Shown here in pieces: positions 1 to 8,622 of a DNA stretch of 64,000 nt (the first letter of the stretch is position 1; the number at the start of each line of letters is the position of its first letter). The DNA lies in the NCBI RefSeq assembly GCF_900108315.1, contig NZ_FNVB01000002.1, positions 806,001-870,000 of the forward strand. The letters are read 5' to 3'. The position numbers and the translations under genes were made by a program. Under the pieces are notes generated by a model. It did not search any database and was not told the DNA's origin. It saw only the letters and a program-made list of their open reading frames with translations. The DNA is from Saccharopolyspora kobensis. Lineage in GTDB: Bacteria > Actinomycetota > Actinomycetes > Mycobacteriales > Pseudonocardiaceae.

Positions 1-89
1 CCGGACGTCAGCAGCTCCCAGAAAGCCTTCGTGCCCGCACCTCCCGGTGCCACCACCCCCAAGCCGGTGACTGCGATTCGATGCGTCAT
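1..89 (-). CDS. Type II polyketide ketosynthase alpha (KS-alpha), N-terminal end only
   Basis: Only the first 29 codons lie in the window; the gene runs off the left edge. The reading frame begins at an ATG (89-87) and gives MTHRIAVTGLGVVAPGG, the standard opening of beta-ketoacyl synthases of type II aromatic polyketide systems and of FabF. The start codon overlaps the stop of the upstream cupin gene in an ATGA arrangement, so translation is coupled. A TcmJ-like cupin directly before a KS-alpha gene is the arrangement of the tetracenomycin genes tcmJ-tcmK, which favours an aromatic polyketide cluster over a primary FabF. The active-site cysteine is outside the window. Confidence 0.8.
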   Translation of the reverse strand, partial: MTHRIAVTGLGVVAPGGAGTKAFWELLTS

Positions 90-475
90 GACGACGGCTC
101 GGTGTCGACGTGGCCCAGCTCCGGCCGGGGCGCCAGCGGGCTGAGGTGGAAGACCAGACGCGCGAGTCGCGGCCCGGTGTTGCGCACCCGGTGCCGGACG
201 TCGATCGGCACGAAGACGGCCTGGTGCGGCCGAAGCGCATGGGCCACGCCGTCCAGGTCCACCTCCACCTCTCCCTCGAACAGGAAGAGGAACTCTTCGG
301 AGTACGGGTGGTAGTGCTCCCGCACCTGCTCACCGGGTTCCAGCAGGACCACACCTTGAAACCCGCTCGCCGCGCCGACGGTGGCCGGGCCGAGAAGCAC
401 TCGGACGTCACCGCCGCGCTTGCGGTTCGAGCTCACCTCGGCGATGTCGACCACCTTGTGCAACTGGCCGGTCAT
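86..475 (-). CDS. Cupin-domain polyketide cyclase-like protein (TcmJ type)
   Basis: A 129-residue single-cupin protein. The first cupin motif is visible around residues 54-62 (HYHPYSEEF, the HxH(x)4E-type metal-binding pattern), followed by glycine-rich beta strands and the second motif near residues 90-97 (VRHRVRNTG). The ATG at 475-473 was chosen over a longer upstream extension because GGGAG sits 7 nt before it and the upstream residues do not look like cupin. It ends in a 4-base overlap with the ketosynthase gene. TcmJ-type cupins assist cyclisation of nascent polyketide chains in type II systems; the job here is inferred from fold and neighbour. A general small-molecule cupin is the alternative. 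Confidence 0.75.
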   Translation of the reverse strand: MTGQLHKVVDIAEVSSNRKRGGDVRVLLGPATVGAASGFQGVVLLEPGEQVREHYHPYSEEFLFLFEGEVEVDLDGVAHALRPHQAVFVPIDVRHRVRNTGPRLARLVFHLSPLAPRPELGHVDTEPSS

Positions 476-1325
476 GACAGCACTCCCGGCGCACAGCACC
501 GGTTTTCGCCGCTGGCACGGTGTTGCGCGGCGTCGATGAATCCACGGTGGACCACGGAACTCTCTCCTCTGCTGATCGATGCCGGGTGGCCGGCATGCGC
601 GATATCGCCGTGGCTCGCGGTGTGCCGCACATGCCACCGGGTTGCCGCGAGTTCGCGAGACTGCCTCCCGTTGCTGAAAATGATCCAGGCTTTCCCGCTC
701 TTCAGTAATCATCAATTCCAGCGGAACTGCCGTCGATTCGCACGCTCCATCACCGTGTCAGCCGCCGACCAGCACAGCTGGCGACGAAACTCCCGGCAGG
801 CGGCGATGATTCGATCTCTCGCGCCGTCCGCGAGACGCAAGGTGAAAACCGCACGCAACCGGCCTCCGTCGGAATGTCAGACGCGAAAGTTCTTGCCATC
901 AGGGACATGTGAACTCACCGCGAAGATCTCCTACCTCGCAGGACAGCGTGATTCCAGCCGGCATGCCGCGCAAGTCTCGCCCACCCAACGGGCGGACCGG
1001 CCACCCTTATAGGGCGTTTCACAGGTTGATCAAGGCCCCGATCGTTGGCGTTCTTTCGCGTCGATCGGTGCCGGGTGTTTCACCGCGATCGCGGTGAACA
1101 GTGATTGCGCCTCGCGTCAGCACCGCGTGCATGACCACGATCAGGTCTACCGCGCGCTCGGAGTCCAGATCGCTTGCACCCGCAGCGGAAGTCGCGGTTG
1201 ATCTCGTCCAAGCAGGGCGGCTGCTCCTGGCAGGGGCAGTCAGGTGCGGCATGCGCTTGAATTGCTCCCTTTTCAGGCGCTTGGCGCTCGGCTCGTCGAG
1301 GAGGTGGTGGCCGACATGGCCCCGC
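476..1325. other. 850-bp stretch without a convincing gene
   Basis: Open frames exist on both strands but are arginine-rich translations without recognisable protein character. It must hold the promoter of the cupin/ketosynthase operon (minus strand) and the 3' flank of the amidase gene. The one clear structure is the palindrome at 1079-1098, listed separately. Confidence 0.5.
1079..1098. promoter_or_regulatory. Perfect 20-bp palindrome, candidate operator
   Basis: TTCACCGCGA is followed at once by its exact reverse complement TCGCGGTGAA. There is no loop and no T run, so it resembles a dimeric-repressor site rather than a terminator. It lies in a gene-free stretch about 600 bp upstream of the cupin/ketosynthase operon and 230 bp beyond the amidase stop. 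The regulator is unknown. Confidence 0.45.
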
Positions 1326-2735
1326 TCATCGGGGTTCGACGGGAGTCAGCGTGCCGCGGGCGTTCTCGACGACCTGTGCCGCGTCGAGCACGGCGTCCTC
1401 CCGGAACATCGGCCCGATCAACTGCACGCCGACCGGGCGTCCGTCGGCGAGTCCGGTGGGGACGGCGACCGCGGGTGCGCCGACCGCGGTCGACCACACC
1501 GAGAGCGTCATCGAACGTCCGTACCGCCGTTTCTCCTCCGCCGACGAGGATTCCTGTCCTGGCGCGAACCCGGTGCGCGTGCTGACGGGACCGAGCAGGA
1601 GCGGCGTCACCGCTGCCCGCTGCGCCCAGGCCCGGCGCACGGTCAGCAGTCGTGCGGCACGTTCGAGGTAGTGCTCCAGGTCCAGCGGCGGGTGCTCGTC
1701 GAGGTCGTAGTTGATGTAGCGGGACGCGTCGGGGCCGACCAGCGCGCTGATCGCGGGCCAGTTCCCGGCGAACTCGGTGAGCACCATGCCCGTGTACACC
1801 GCAAGGGCGTCGTCGAGCATGGGGACGTCGACCTCGCCGACCGCGTAGCCGGCGTCGGCTAGCGCGTCGGCAGCGGCGTCCACGGCGTTCGCGATGGCGG
1901 GGTCGACCCCGTGACCGCCGGGATCGCGGACGACCCCGACGGCGCGCGGAAGCCGCGGCCCGCGGGTGGGCACCGGAACAGCTCGGGGGTCCCGGGGGTC
2001 GGTGATCGCGAGGACCTCGAACGCGGCGCGCAGATCGGACGCGCTTCGCGCGATCGGTCCGTCGACGGGGAACAGCGCGGAGGCCGGTGCCGGGTCGGCC
2101 GCACCGATCCGGTGGTCGGCGGGAAAGCGTCCCGGCGTCGGCTTCAACCCGGCCACTCCGCACAGCTGCGCGGGCAATCGCGTGGAGCCTCCGGAATCGT
2201 TGCCCAGACCGATCGCCGCCATCCCGGTGGCCACCGCGACGGCGTCCCCGCCACTGCTGCCACCGGGCGTGACACCCGGATCCCAGGGGTTGATCGTGTC
2301 GCCGAACAGCTCGCTGCGCGGATGCATGCCGGTCAGCGTCAAGGTCGGCATGTTGGTGTGGCCGACGACGACGGCGCCTGCGCGGCGCAACGCGTCGACC
2401 GGAGGAGCATCGGCGGCGGCGATGCGGTCGGCGAAGGCCCGCAAGCCGTGCGTCGTCGCGAGCCCGCGCACGTCGGTGGTCTCCTTCACGGTGATCGGCA
2501 CCCCGGCGAGCGGTCCGACCCTCTCACCGCGCGCAACGGCTTCGTCGATGGCCGCCGCATCCCTCCGCGCGTCGTCGTCCCGCCGCGAGGTGACCGCCGC
2601 GAGGCGCGGGTTGCACCTGTCGATGCGGTCCAGGTGTGCTTCCAGGATCTCGACCGCACGCGTCTGCCCGGTGGCGACCGCCGTCGCGATGCGAGTCGCC
2701 GACCAGCTCGTGACCTCGGATGCGCTCGTTCCCAT
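1326..2735 (-). CDS. Amidase-signature family hydrolase
   Basis: A 469-residue enzyme of the amidase-signature family, which hydrolyses amide bonds with a Ser-cisSer-Lys triad. The elements are in order: the lysine in PITVKETTD, the GGSSGG loop with the cis-serine, and the nucleophile region GNDSGGS. The C-terminal half carries the usual GxPxxxVPxGL region. Length is normal. Start: an ATG at 2735 opening MGTSASE is preferred; an in-frame ATG at 2750 is possible but would sit on the promoter-like AT-rich segment. The gene diverges from a TetR regulator gene, with a candidate operator between them, suggesting control by that regulator. The substrate cannot be told from sequence. Confidence 0.9.
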   Translation of the reverse strand: MGTSASEVTSWSATRIATAVATGQTRAVEILEAHLDRIDRCNPRLAAVTSRRDDDARRDAAAIDEAVARGERVGPLAGVPITVKETTDVRGLATTHGLRAFADRIAAADAPPVDALRRAGAVVVGHTNMPTLTLTGMHPRSELFGDTINPWDPGVTPGGSSGGDAVAVATGMAAIGLGNDSGGSTRLPAQLCGVAGLKPTPGRFPADHRIGAADPAPASALFPVDGPIARSASDLRAAFEVLAITDPRDPRAVPVPTRGPRLPRAVGVVRDPGGHGVDPAIANAVDAAADALADAGYAVGEVDVPMLDDALAVYTGMVLTEFAGNWPAISALVGPDASRYINYDLDEHPPLDLEHYLERAARLLTVRRAWAQRAAVTPLLLGPVSTRTGFAPGQESSSAEEKRRYGRSMTLSVWSTAVGAPAVAVPTGLADGRPVGVQLIGPMFREDAVLDAAQVVENARGTLTPVEPR

Positions 2736-2751
2736 GCCACTAAGATACATA

Positions 2752-2769
2752 ACTGAATCTGGATGCAGT
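2752..2769. promoter_or_regulatory. Candidate TetR operator in divergent promoter
   Basis: ACTGAAT-CTGG-ATGCAGT is an inverted repeat with one mismatch in seven and a 4-bp spacer. It sits in an AT-rich island between the divergent amidase and TetR genes, directly upstream of the amidase start. Position and symmetry suit a TetR-family site; no binding is proven. Confidence 0.4.
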
Positions 2770-2841
2770 AGTGAATATGAATGAGCGGTGCCGTGTACCG
2801 TCCGGGCGGCAGGCCCGGTGGTGAACCCATGAGGAGTGGTG

Positions 2842-3456
2842 ATGTCCCGTCAACGGCTCTCACGCCGCGAGTCGCAGGTGGTGACCCGCACGCGGCTGCT
2901 CGACGCGGCCGCCGAGGTGTTCGCCGAGCACGGTGTCGCCGGGGCCTCGGTCGAGCGGATCGCCGACCGCGCCGGGTACACCCGCGGCGCGTTCTACGGG
3001 CACTTCGCCGACAAGGACGCCGTCGTGGCGGCACTGCTGGAGGAACGAACCCGTCGCGAACGGGAGGAAGTGGCGCAGCTCGCGGCGAGCGAGGGCGACA
3101 CCTGGGAAGCGCTGCGGGCCTGGCATCGCGAGCGATCCGCTCACCTCGAGGAATGGCTGGCGCTGCGCCTGGAACTCGTGCGCCACGCGCTCCGACGACC
3201 ACGCGGCGAACGATCCGTCCTCGCCGAGCGGGAGGCCTACGCCCGTGAGGCGCTCACCGGTGCGGTGGCACGCGAACTCGGAACCGATACCGCGGAAGCG
3301 GCGTTCACCGCCCTCATCGTGCACGCGCTCGAAGACGGCTTGGCCATCCAGCGCGCCATCGATCCCGGCTCCGTCCCACCTGACGCCATCGTCACCGCCA
3401 CCGAGATCGTCCTCCGCGGCGCACGGACGGCCGGTGAACCGCGCGATGACGACTGA
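2842..3456 (+). CDS. TetR-family transcriptional regulator
   Basis: A 204-residue regulator. The N-terminal helix-turn-helix domain is typical of TetR: RTRLLDAAAEVFAEHG, then VERIADRAGYTRGAFYGHFADKD (residues about 18-58). The remainder is an all-helical ligand-binding domain without a diagnostic signature. ATG 2842 is chosen because GAGGAG ends 5 nt before it; GTG codons at 2836 and 2839 overlap that ribosome-binding site. It is divergent from the amidase gene and probably represses it and itself; ligand unknown. Confidence 0.9.
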   Translation: MSRQRLSRRESQVVTRTRLLDAAAEVFAEHGVAGASVERIADRAGYTRGAFYGHFADKDAVVAALLEERTRREREEVAQLAASEGDTWEALRAWHRERSAHLEEWLALRLELVRHALRRPRGERSVLAEREAYAREALTGAVARELGTDTAEAAFTALIVHALEDGLAIQRAIDPGSVPPDAIVTATEIVLRGARTAGEPRDDD

Positions 3457-3512
3457 TCGCCATCATCGCCGGTCCGGCCGCCCCTTGCGGTGCCCGAACC
3501 GGCCGCCGTCGC

Positions 3513-4070
3513 CTAGGAGAGCAGGTCCGGCCGGACCCTGGCTATCTCCTCGGTCAACTGCTTGACCGTGGCGGTGTTCGGCAGTCTCAGCTCCACTTCC
3601 GGATCGGGAGTGAGCGGGCCCGGCAGCAGCGCCCGGTGGCGGGTGATGAAGCGGCGGTCCACGGGGGTGAACACCAGGGCCGACCGCAGCAGCTTCGAGT
3701 TCGGGTCGCCCTTGACCGGCGGGCGCGGTTCCTGGCCGCGCACGGCGCGCAGCTCCTCCCACGCGATCAGGTCCGACTTGCGGCCGGCTCGCCACCACAG
3801 TCCGCGTTCGTCGACGGCGAAGCGATGCGTGCGGGGAATCGAGCCGATCATCAGCAGCAGGCCGCCCAGCGCGAACGCGCCCATCATGAACACCCCGTAG
3901 CCCGGGGCGTAATTGGATCGCGGAGTGTTCGACGGGGTCCCGATGTCCGGGAAGAGGGCGGCGAACCCGAAGAAGACGAACATGGCCAGCCCGCCGATGA
4001 ACAACGCCCGGCTGGACCGGTACTCGACCACAGGCGTCCCAGGAGCGGGCGACCACGTTTGTTCGGACAC
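3513..4070 (-). CDS. Two-helix membrane protein with PH-like cytoplasmic domain
   Basis: A small membrane protein of unknown function. Two hydrophobic helices (about residues 24-43 and 64-84 from the GTG at 4070) are followed by a soluble C-terminal half of about 100 residues with a WxR-DLIAWEELRAV pattern and a strand-rich layout like bacterial PH-like domains. The start is uncertain: GTG 4070 (VSEQTWS) gives a compact protein, ATG 4142 would add 24 residues of low-complexity leader; neither has a strong ribosome-binding site. It faces away from the GntR gene at 4387. Confidence 0.65.
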   Translation of the reverse strand: MSEQTWSPAPGTPVVEYRSSRALFIGGLAMFVFFGFAALFPDIGTPSNTPRSNYAPGYGVFMMGAFALGGLLLMIGSIPRTHRFAVDERGLWWRAGRKSDLIAWEELRAVRGQEPRPPVKGDPNSKLLRSALVFTPVDRRFITRHRALLPGPLTPDPEVELRLPNTATVKQLTEEIARVRPDLLS

Positions 4071-4226
4071 GGCAGGCAGCGTAGCCGAAGACACTTCCAG
4101 CGGTGAGCGACTCCACGCGATCTGCGCCCGGACAAGATCCACGAAGGCAGCGGTGCCGCGCGGCCCGGCGCGGCGATTCGTCCTGGTGGCGGTCGGCGAG
4201 CCCGGTCAGCATCGCCGGAGAGGACG

Positions 4227-4238
4227 AGGTTATAACCT
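4227..4238. promoter_or_regulatory. 12-bp perfect palindrome in divergent intergenic region
   Basis: AGGTTATAACCT is self-complementary and AT-rich within a GC-rich background. It lies in the 316-bp stretch between the membrane-protein gene (minus) and the GntR gene (plus), which shows no other gene. A candidate site for the GntR protein encoded next door, by position only. Confidence 0.3.
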
Positions 4239-4386
4239 TTTCCGATCGATCGCCCCCAGGGCCGCCACTAGTGCACCTCAGTCCGGGGCGCTTTCCTCGT
4301 CTTCCCTTGTGAACAGCCATCACCTAACGACCACAAGTCGGCATCGAGAGAAGTTGTAGGCTATAGGGAAGTCAGGAGGTCGGGTG

Positions 4387-5052
4387 ATGGCAGAACCGGT
4401 GACGCCGCTGGTGACCAAGAGCGACGTGGCTTACGACAAGGTGCGGGAGAAGATCCTCTCGGGCGAGTTCCCGCCCGGGTCCGTGATCAACCAGGCGACG
4501 CTCGCGCGCAGCATCGGCATCAGCACCACCCCGCTCCGGGAGGCCCTGCGGCGGTTGAAGGCCGAAGGACTGGTCGAGCTCGGCGCCCACCGCGACGCCA
4601 AGGTCACCGAGCTCAGAGCCGAGGAGAACCGCGATCTGCTGGAGATGCGCAGATCCCTCGACCCGCTGGCAGCGTCGCTGGCCGCGCAACGACGCACCGG
4701 GGAAGACATCGCCGAGATCCGCGCGTCCCTGGAAGGCCTGCGGGCGATGCCGGAAAATCCCGACTACGAGCACCTCCTGCACCACCGGCGCTACCACCGC
4801 GCGATCTACCGGGCCTCGCACAACGACCTGCTCGTCGAAGCCCTGGATGGCCTGTGGGACAAGGCCGACCGCTACCGCAGGTTCGCCCTGGAGGTCGACC
4901 GCGGCCCGGAGGCCAGGGCCAAGAAGGACGAGGAGCACCGGATGCTGGCCGAGGCGATCATCGCGGGTGATTCCGACGGTGCGGCCGCGGTGATGACCGA
5001 GCACATCGACACCAGCCTCGCCACCCAAGCGACCCGGCGCCTGTCGCGGTGA
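4387..5052 (+). CDS. GntR-family regulator, FadR/FCD subfamily
   Basis: A 221-residue transcriptional regulator. The winged-helix domain occupies residues 10-75 (VREKILSGEFPPGS, then TTPLREALRRLKAEGLVE, the classic GntR recognition segment). The helical FCD domain follows, with HHRRYHRAIYRASHN and EEHRMLAEAI providing the His/Asp residues that usually bind a metal and a small carboxylate. ATG 4387 is preferred: AGGAGG ends 7 nt before it; GTG 4384 is only 4 nt away. The last bases overlap the MFS gene (GTGA), so the two form an operon, and the regulator probably controls that transporter. Confidence 0.92.
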   Translation: MAEPVTPLVTKSDVAYDKVREKILSGEFPPGSVINQATLARSIGISTTPLREALRRLKAEGLVELGAHRDAKVTELRAEENRDLLEMRRSLDPLAASLAAQRRTGEDIAEIRASLEGLRAMPENPDYEHLLHHRRYHRAIYRASHNDLLVEALDGLWDKADRYRRFALEVDRGPEARAKKDEEHRMLAEAIIAGDSDGAAAVMTEHIDTSLATQATRRLSR

Positions 5053-6221
5053 CCTCCGCGAACTGGCGGGTCCGGGTACTGCTCGCGCACGCCGCGCTGA
5101 CCCAGCTCATCACCTTCGTACTGCGTCCCGCCACCACCTACCGGGCGCTGGAACTGGGCGTTCCGGCGTCCTGGCTCGGTGTGCTCTCCGGCAGCTTCGC
5201 GCTGGTCCCGCTGGTGCTCGCGCTGCCCGCGGGCCACATCGTCGACCGGATCGGCGAACGGCGGGTGATGCTGGCGGGCAGCCTGCTGATGTGCGCGGCG
5301 GGCACACTGCTGCTGGCACTCGGCGACACCGTGCCCGGCCTGGTCGCGGGCAGCGTGGTGCTCGGCACCGCGCACCTGGGCGCGATCGTCGGCCAGCAGG
5401 CGCTGGTGGCCAACAGCACCGCTTCCGGCCGGATGGACGCCGCGTTCGGCTACTACACCTTCGCCGCCTCGCTCGGCCAGGCCGCCGGGCCGCTGCTGAT
5501 CGTGGCCTTCGGCGGAACGCGGGCGATCCCGGACACCACGCCGATCTTCCAGGGGAGCATCGCGATCGCGGTCGTGCTCTTCGCCCTGACCTTCGGCATC
5601 CGGAACGCCCGGTCTGGTCGCGGCCCGGCCGCGACCAGCGACATCGGCGTGCGCTCGCTGCTGCGCCTGCCGGGACTGGCCGGGGCGCTGCTGACCGCGT
5701 GCACCGTGCTCGCCGCGGTCGACATCTCCCTGGTCTACCTGCCCGCGCTGGGAGCCGAACGCGGTATCGCCTCGTCGCTGATCGGCACGCTGCTGGTGCT
5801 GCGCGCCGCCTCGTCGATGGTGTCGCGGTTCTTCCTCGGACGTCTCTCGGAGGCGCTCGGGCGGCGCAGGTTGCTGATCCTGAGCATCTTCGGCGCCGCC
5901 GCGGGAATCACCGTCGCCGCCGCCCCGGTGCCGGTCTGGCTGCTGCTCATCGCGGTCACCGTCGCAGGCTTCGGTCTCGGCGTCGGGCAGCCGCTGACGA
6001 TGTCCTGGCTCGCCGAATCGGCCCCCGCGGGCGCGCGCGGACGCGCGATGTCGTTGCGGCTCACCGGGAATCGCGCCGGTCAGGTCGTCATCCCCGGCAC
6101 GATCGGCATGGTCGCCGCCGGGCTCGGCGCCGCGGGCGTCCTGTGGGTCACCGCGGCGGGCCTGGCCCTCACCGGCACGCTGGCCCGCAAACTCCCGGTC
6201 GACCGGCCTTCCCGATCCTGA
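5049..6221 (+). CDS. Major facilitator superfamily transporter
   Basis: A 390-residue, 12-helix MFS protein. The loop between helices 2 and 3 carries the family motif (GHIVDRIGERRVM), and the symmetric one in the second half reads GRLSEALGRRRLL. The length and the AGPLL segment near helix 5 are typical of small drug/metabolite exporters. It starts at GTG 5049, overlapping the GntR stop by 4 bases, so it is translationally coupled to its likely regulator. Substrate unknown. Confidence 0.88.
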   Translation: MTSANWRVRVLLAHAALTQLITFVLRPATTYRALELGVPASWLGVLSGSFALVPLVLALPAGHIVDRIGERRVMLAGSLLMCAAGTLLLALGDTVPGLVAGSVVLGTAHLGAIVGQQALVANSTASGRMDAAFGYYTFAASLGQAAGPLLIVAFGGTRAIPDTTPIFQGSIAIAVVLFALTFGIRNARSGRGPAATSDIGVRSLLRLPGLAGALLTACTVLAAVDISLVYLPALGAERGIASSLIGTLLVLRAASSMVSRFFLGRLSEALGRRRLLILSIFGAAAGITVAAAPVPVWLLLIAVTVAGFGLGVGQPLTMSWLAESAPAGARGRAMSLRLTGNRAGQVVIPGTIGMVAAGLGAAGVLWVTAAGLALTGTLARKLPVDRPSRS

Positions 6222-6369
6222 GCACAGCCCGCCGGCCCCACCCGGCCCGGTCGGCGGAGTTGGTCAGGTGCGGCGAGTGGTGAGCGATGACGGCGCGAAC
6301 GGTGGCCGCTCGCCTCCTGAAGCCGCGCGCGGGAGGCAAGCGGCCACCGGCGGGGCGGGCGACCGGTGA

Positions 6370-6627
6370 TCAGTCGCCTCCGCCGCCACCTCCGCCGTCT
6401 CCGCCTCCACCGCCCCAGTCGCCTCCACCACCGTCCCAGCCGCTGCCGGGGCTTCCGTCACCGTCAGAGGAAGACGTCGAATCGCTGCGAGAACGACCCC
6501 GGGAGACGCGCTTTCCGAACGCCCGCCTGAGAGACCACGCGTTCCAGAGCCAGACGGCGAAGAGCACAGCACCGGACAGCAGCAACAAGCCCGACACGAT
6601 CAACAACAAACCCGTCACACCGTCCAC
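6370..6627 (-). CDS. Small single-helix membrane protein with Gly/Asp-rich tail
   Basis: An 85-residue open frame from GTG 6627. It begins with one hydrophobic helix (residues 3-28, GLLLIVSGLLLLSGAVLF), then a basic segment (RRAFGKRVSRGRSRS), a serine patch and a glycine-rich tail of GGGGDWGGGGGD type. Glycine-rich tails after a single helix are common in small actinobacterial envelope proteins. The ribosome-binding site is weak. It lies tail-to-tail with the MFS gene and downstream of the second amidase on the same strand. Function unknown. Confidence 0.45.
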   Translation of the reverse strand: MDGVTGLLLIVSGLLLLSGAVLFAVWLWNAWSLRRAFGKRVSRGRSRSDSTSSSDGDGSPGSGWDGGGGDWGGGGGDGGGGGGGD

Positions 6628-6740
6628 CGCGCCCCGACCCCTCTGCAGTTGATGCCGCCAGCCGTAGTCGGAACGCGCGAGGCGGGCACGAGGTTGCCGA
6701 GTCGCCGTCGGATCACGTTGCCGTGCCGGGTGTTCGGTGT

Positions 6741-8228
6741 TCACCTCGGTGCCGACCGACCGGCCGGTGCGCCCCACTTCGGCGGCGCCTGGAAGCCGCC
6801 GGTCTTCTGCTCGAGCAGTTCGGCCAGCCGCAGCGGGGTGCGGTCCTCGAACATCGAACCGATGAGCTGCACTCCGACCGGCAGGCCCTCGGGGGACCGG
6901 CCCGCGGGTACGGCGGTGGCGGGCAGGCCGGGCATGGTGGCCAGGCCTGCCCAGACGAGCTGGTCGAAGTAGGGGTGCTCGACGCCGTCGATGTCGATGC
7001 GCCGCTCCATCGGGTTGGGCTTGTGGTCGTGCGGGAACGCGGGCGTCGGCGTGATCGGGCAAACCACGGCGTCGAACTCGGCGAACAGCTGACGCCAGCC
7101 GTGGCGGTGGAGTTCGCGGCGGTTGTTCGCCTCGACCCAGTCGTGGTGGCTGAACACCATGGCGCGCAGCCGCACGGCGTCGAGGCCCTGGTCGTCCGCG
7201 CTGAGCCCGGCGACGCGGGCCCGCAGCTGCTCGTCGGAACCGACGGGAAAGCGCGCAACCGCGCCCGAGATCAGCAACCGCATGTAGAGCGTCGCGGCTT
7301 CGGTCAGATCGGGCAGCAGCGGACTGCGCCGTTCGACTCGGGCACCGGCGTCGACGAGCGCGGCAGCCACCCGGTTCACGCCCGCCCGCACTGCGGATCC
7401 GGTCGGGATGAGCGGATGCTCGTCGATGACCAGGACCCGGAAGTCGCAGAGCCGCTCGTGGCGCGCGGGCGGCAGCGTCAGGTGGTGGGCCTTGCCGAGC
7501 GTCAGCGGATCCGGCCCGGCCATGACGTCGAGCAGGAGCGCGAGATCACGGGCGGTGCGCGCCATCGGGCCGACGACGGCGAGGTCGAGGTCGACCGGCA
7601 ACGCCGGTGCCTGCGGCGCCACCATGCCGCGGGTCGGCGCCAGTCCGAGCGTCGGCTTGTGCGCGTAGATGCCGCAGAAGTGCGCGGGGGTGCGCAGCGA
7701 ACCGGCGAGGTCGGAGCCGATGGACAGCGCGCCGAAGCCGGACGCCAGGGCCGCCGCCGACCCGCCGGAGGACCCGCCCGACGTGCGGTCGCGATCCCAC
7801 GGGTTGCTGGTGGTGCCGTGGATCTCGTTGAAGCTCTGGATGTCCTGCAGCCCCAACGGCACATTGGTCTTGCCGAGCACCACCGCACCGGCGTCCTTGA
7901 GCCGCGACACCTGTACCGCGTCCTCGGCCGGCACGTAGTCCCGGTGTTGCGGCATGCCCCAGCTCGTGGGCAGCCCGGCGATGTCGTACGACTCCTTGAC
8001 CGTCACCGGAATGCCGAGCAGCGGCCGGTCCTCACCACGGGCGCGCGCCTGGTCGGCACGCTGCGCGGCGGCCCGCGCGCGGTCGAAGTCCGGCACGCAG
8101 ATCGCGTTGATCAGCTCGTCCTCGCGCTCGATGCGGGCGATCGCCTCGTCGGTAAGTTCCACCGAAGTCACCGCACCGGCGCGCAACGCGGCCACCAATT
8201 CTTCGGCCGACTGAAAGCTCCAATCCAT
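6741..8228 (-). CDS. Amidase-signature family hydrolase
   Basis: A 495-residue second amidase-signature enzyme, clearly different from the one at 1326-2735. The triad regions are PVTVKESYD (lysine), SGGSSGGSAAAL (cis-serine) and GSDLAGSLRTPAHFCG (nucleophile). This DLAGS form resembles amidases of the fatty-acid-amide/aryl-acylamidase branch more than GatA. ATG 8228 opening MDWSFQSAEE is chosen; the longer upstream frame looks non-coding. Monocistronic, transcribed away from the vanH promoter. Substrate unknown. Confidence 0.9.
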   Translation of the reverse strand: MDWSFQSAEELVAALRAGAVTSVELTDEAIARIEREDELINAICVPDFDRARAAAQRADQARARGEDRPLLGIPVTVKESYDIAGLPTSWGMPQHRDYVPAEDAVQVSRLKDAGAVVLGKTNVPLGLQDIQSFNEIHGTTSNPWDRDRTSGGSSGGSAAALASGFGALSIGSDLAGSLRTPAHFCGIYAHKPTLGLAPTRGMVAPQAPALPVDLDLAVVGPMARTARDLALLLDVMAGPDPLTLGKAHHLTLPPARHERLCDFRVLVIDEHPLIPTGSAVRAGVNRVAAALVDAGARVERRSPLLPDLTEAATLYMRLLISGAVARFPVGSDEQLRARVAGLSADDQGLDAVRLRAMVFSHHDWVEANNRRELHRHGWRQLFAEFDAVVCPITPTPAFPHDHKPNPMERRIDIDGVEHPYFDQLVWAGLATMPGLPATAVPAGRSPEGLPVGVQLIGSMFEDRTPLRLAELLEQKTGGFQAPPKWGAPAGRSAPR

Positions 8229-8622
8229 GAATCCGAAGCTATCGACCCGCCACAGAGGACACGAAATGCCCGCTCGCGCAACGGGAATCCGCATTCGCCC
8301 CGAAATCGCGCGCTCGTCCCACCACCGAAGGCACTCCACCGCAGGTCACAGCTCCGACTGGCCCGAGCACCACCCGCACGAGCCATCGAATACCGCGTCG
8401 TGCAACAGGACGGACGTCTCAATCCCTGCCCGCTGACCGTTGCTGCCGGTGACCGGGGCGCTCCTGTCGGAGGAATGGTCGCTACCGGCAGTTGTCGACG
8501 GCCCGGCCCGATTGGCGGTGGCAGCGGGCATCGACGAGACCACCGCTGCGCTCATCGGCATATCGTCCGCATATTGAAAACCGCATACGCGCCGGCAACA
8601 CCGCCCTGACTTGACTTGGGGC
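8229..8622. other. Divergent intergenic region between amidase and vanH
   Basis: About 390 bp without a convincing gene. It should hold the amidase promoter at the left and the vanHAX promoter at the right. The right end contains the GCATAT direct repeats described separately. Confidence 0.6.
8558..8588 (+). promoter_or_regulatory. GCATAT direct repeats upstream of vanH, candidate VanR site
   Basis: GCATAT occurs at 8558-8563 and again at 8569-8574, exactly 11 bp apart. A third near-copy, GCATAC, is at 8583-8588. Direct repeats at one helical turn are the usual binding layout of OmpR-family response regulators such as VanR. They end about 35 bp upstream of the chosen vanH start, a suitable place for activation. 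Confidence 0.5.

Noticed and set aside
110..1012. Plus-strand frame of 300 codons near the left edge
   Set aside because: Overlaps the cupin gene antisense and continues as Arg/Ser-rich sequence without ribosome-binding site or family.
6723..8609. Plus-strand open frame of 628 codons
   Set aside because: Antisense to the second amidase gene, whose catalytic motifs are intact.
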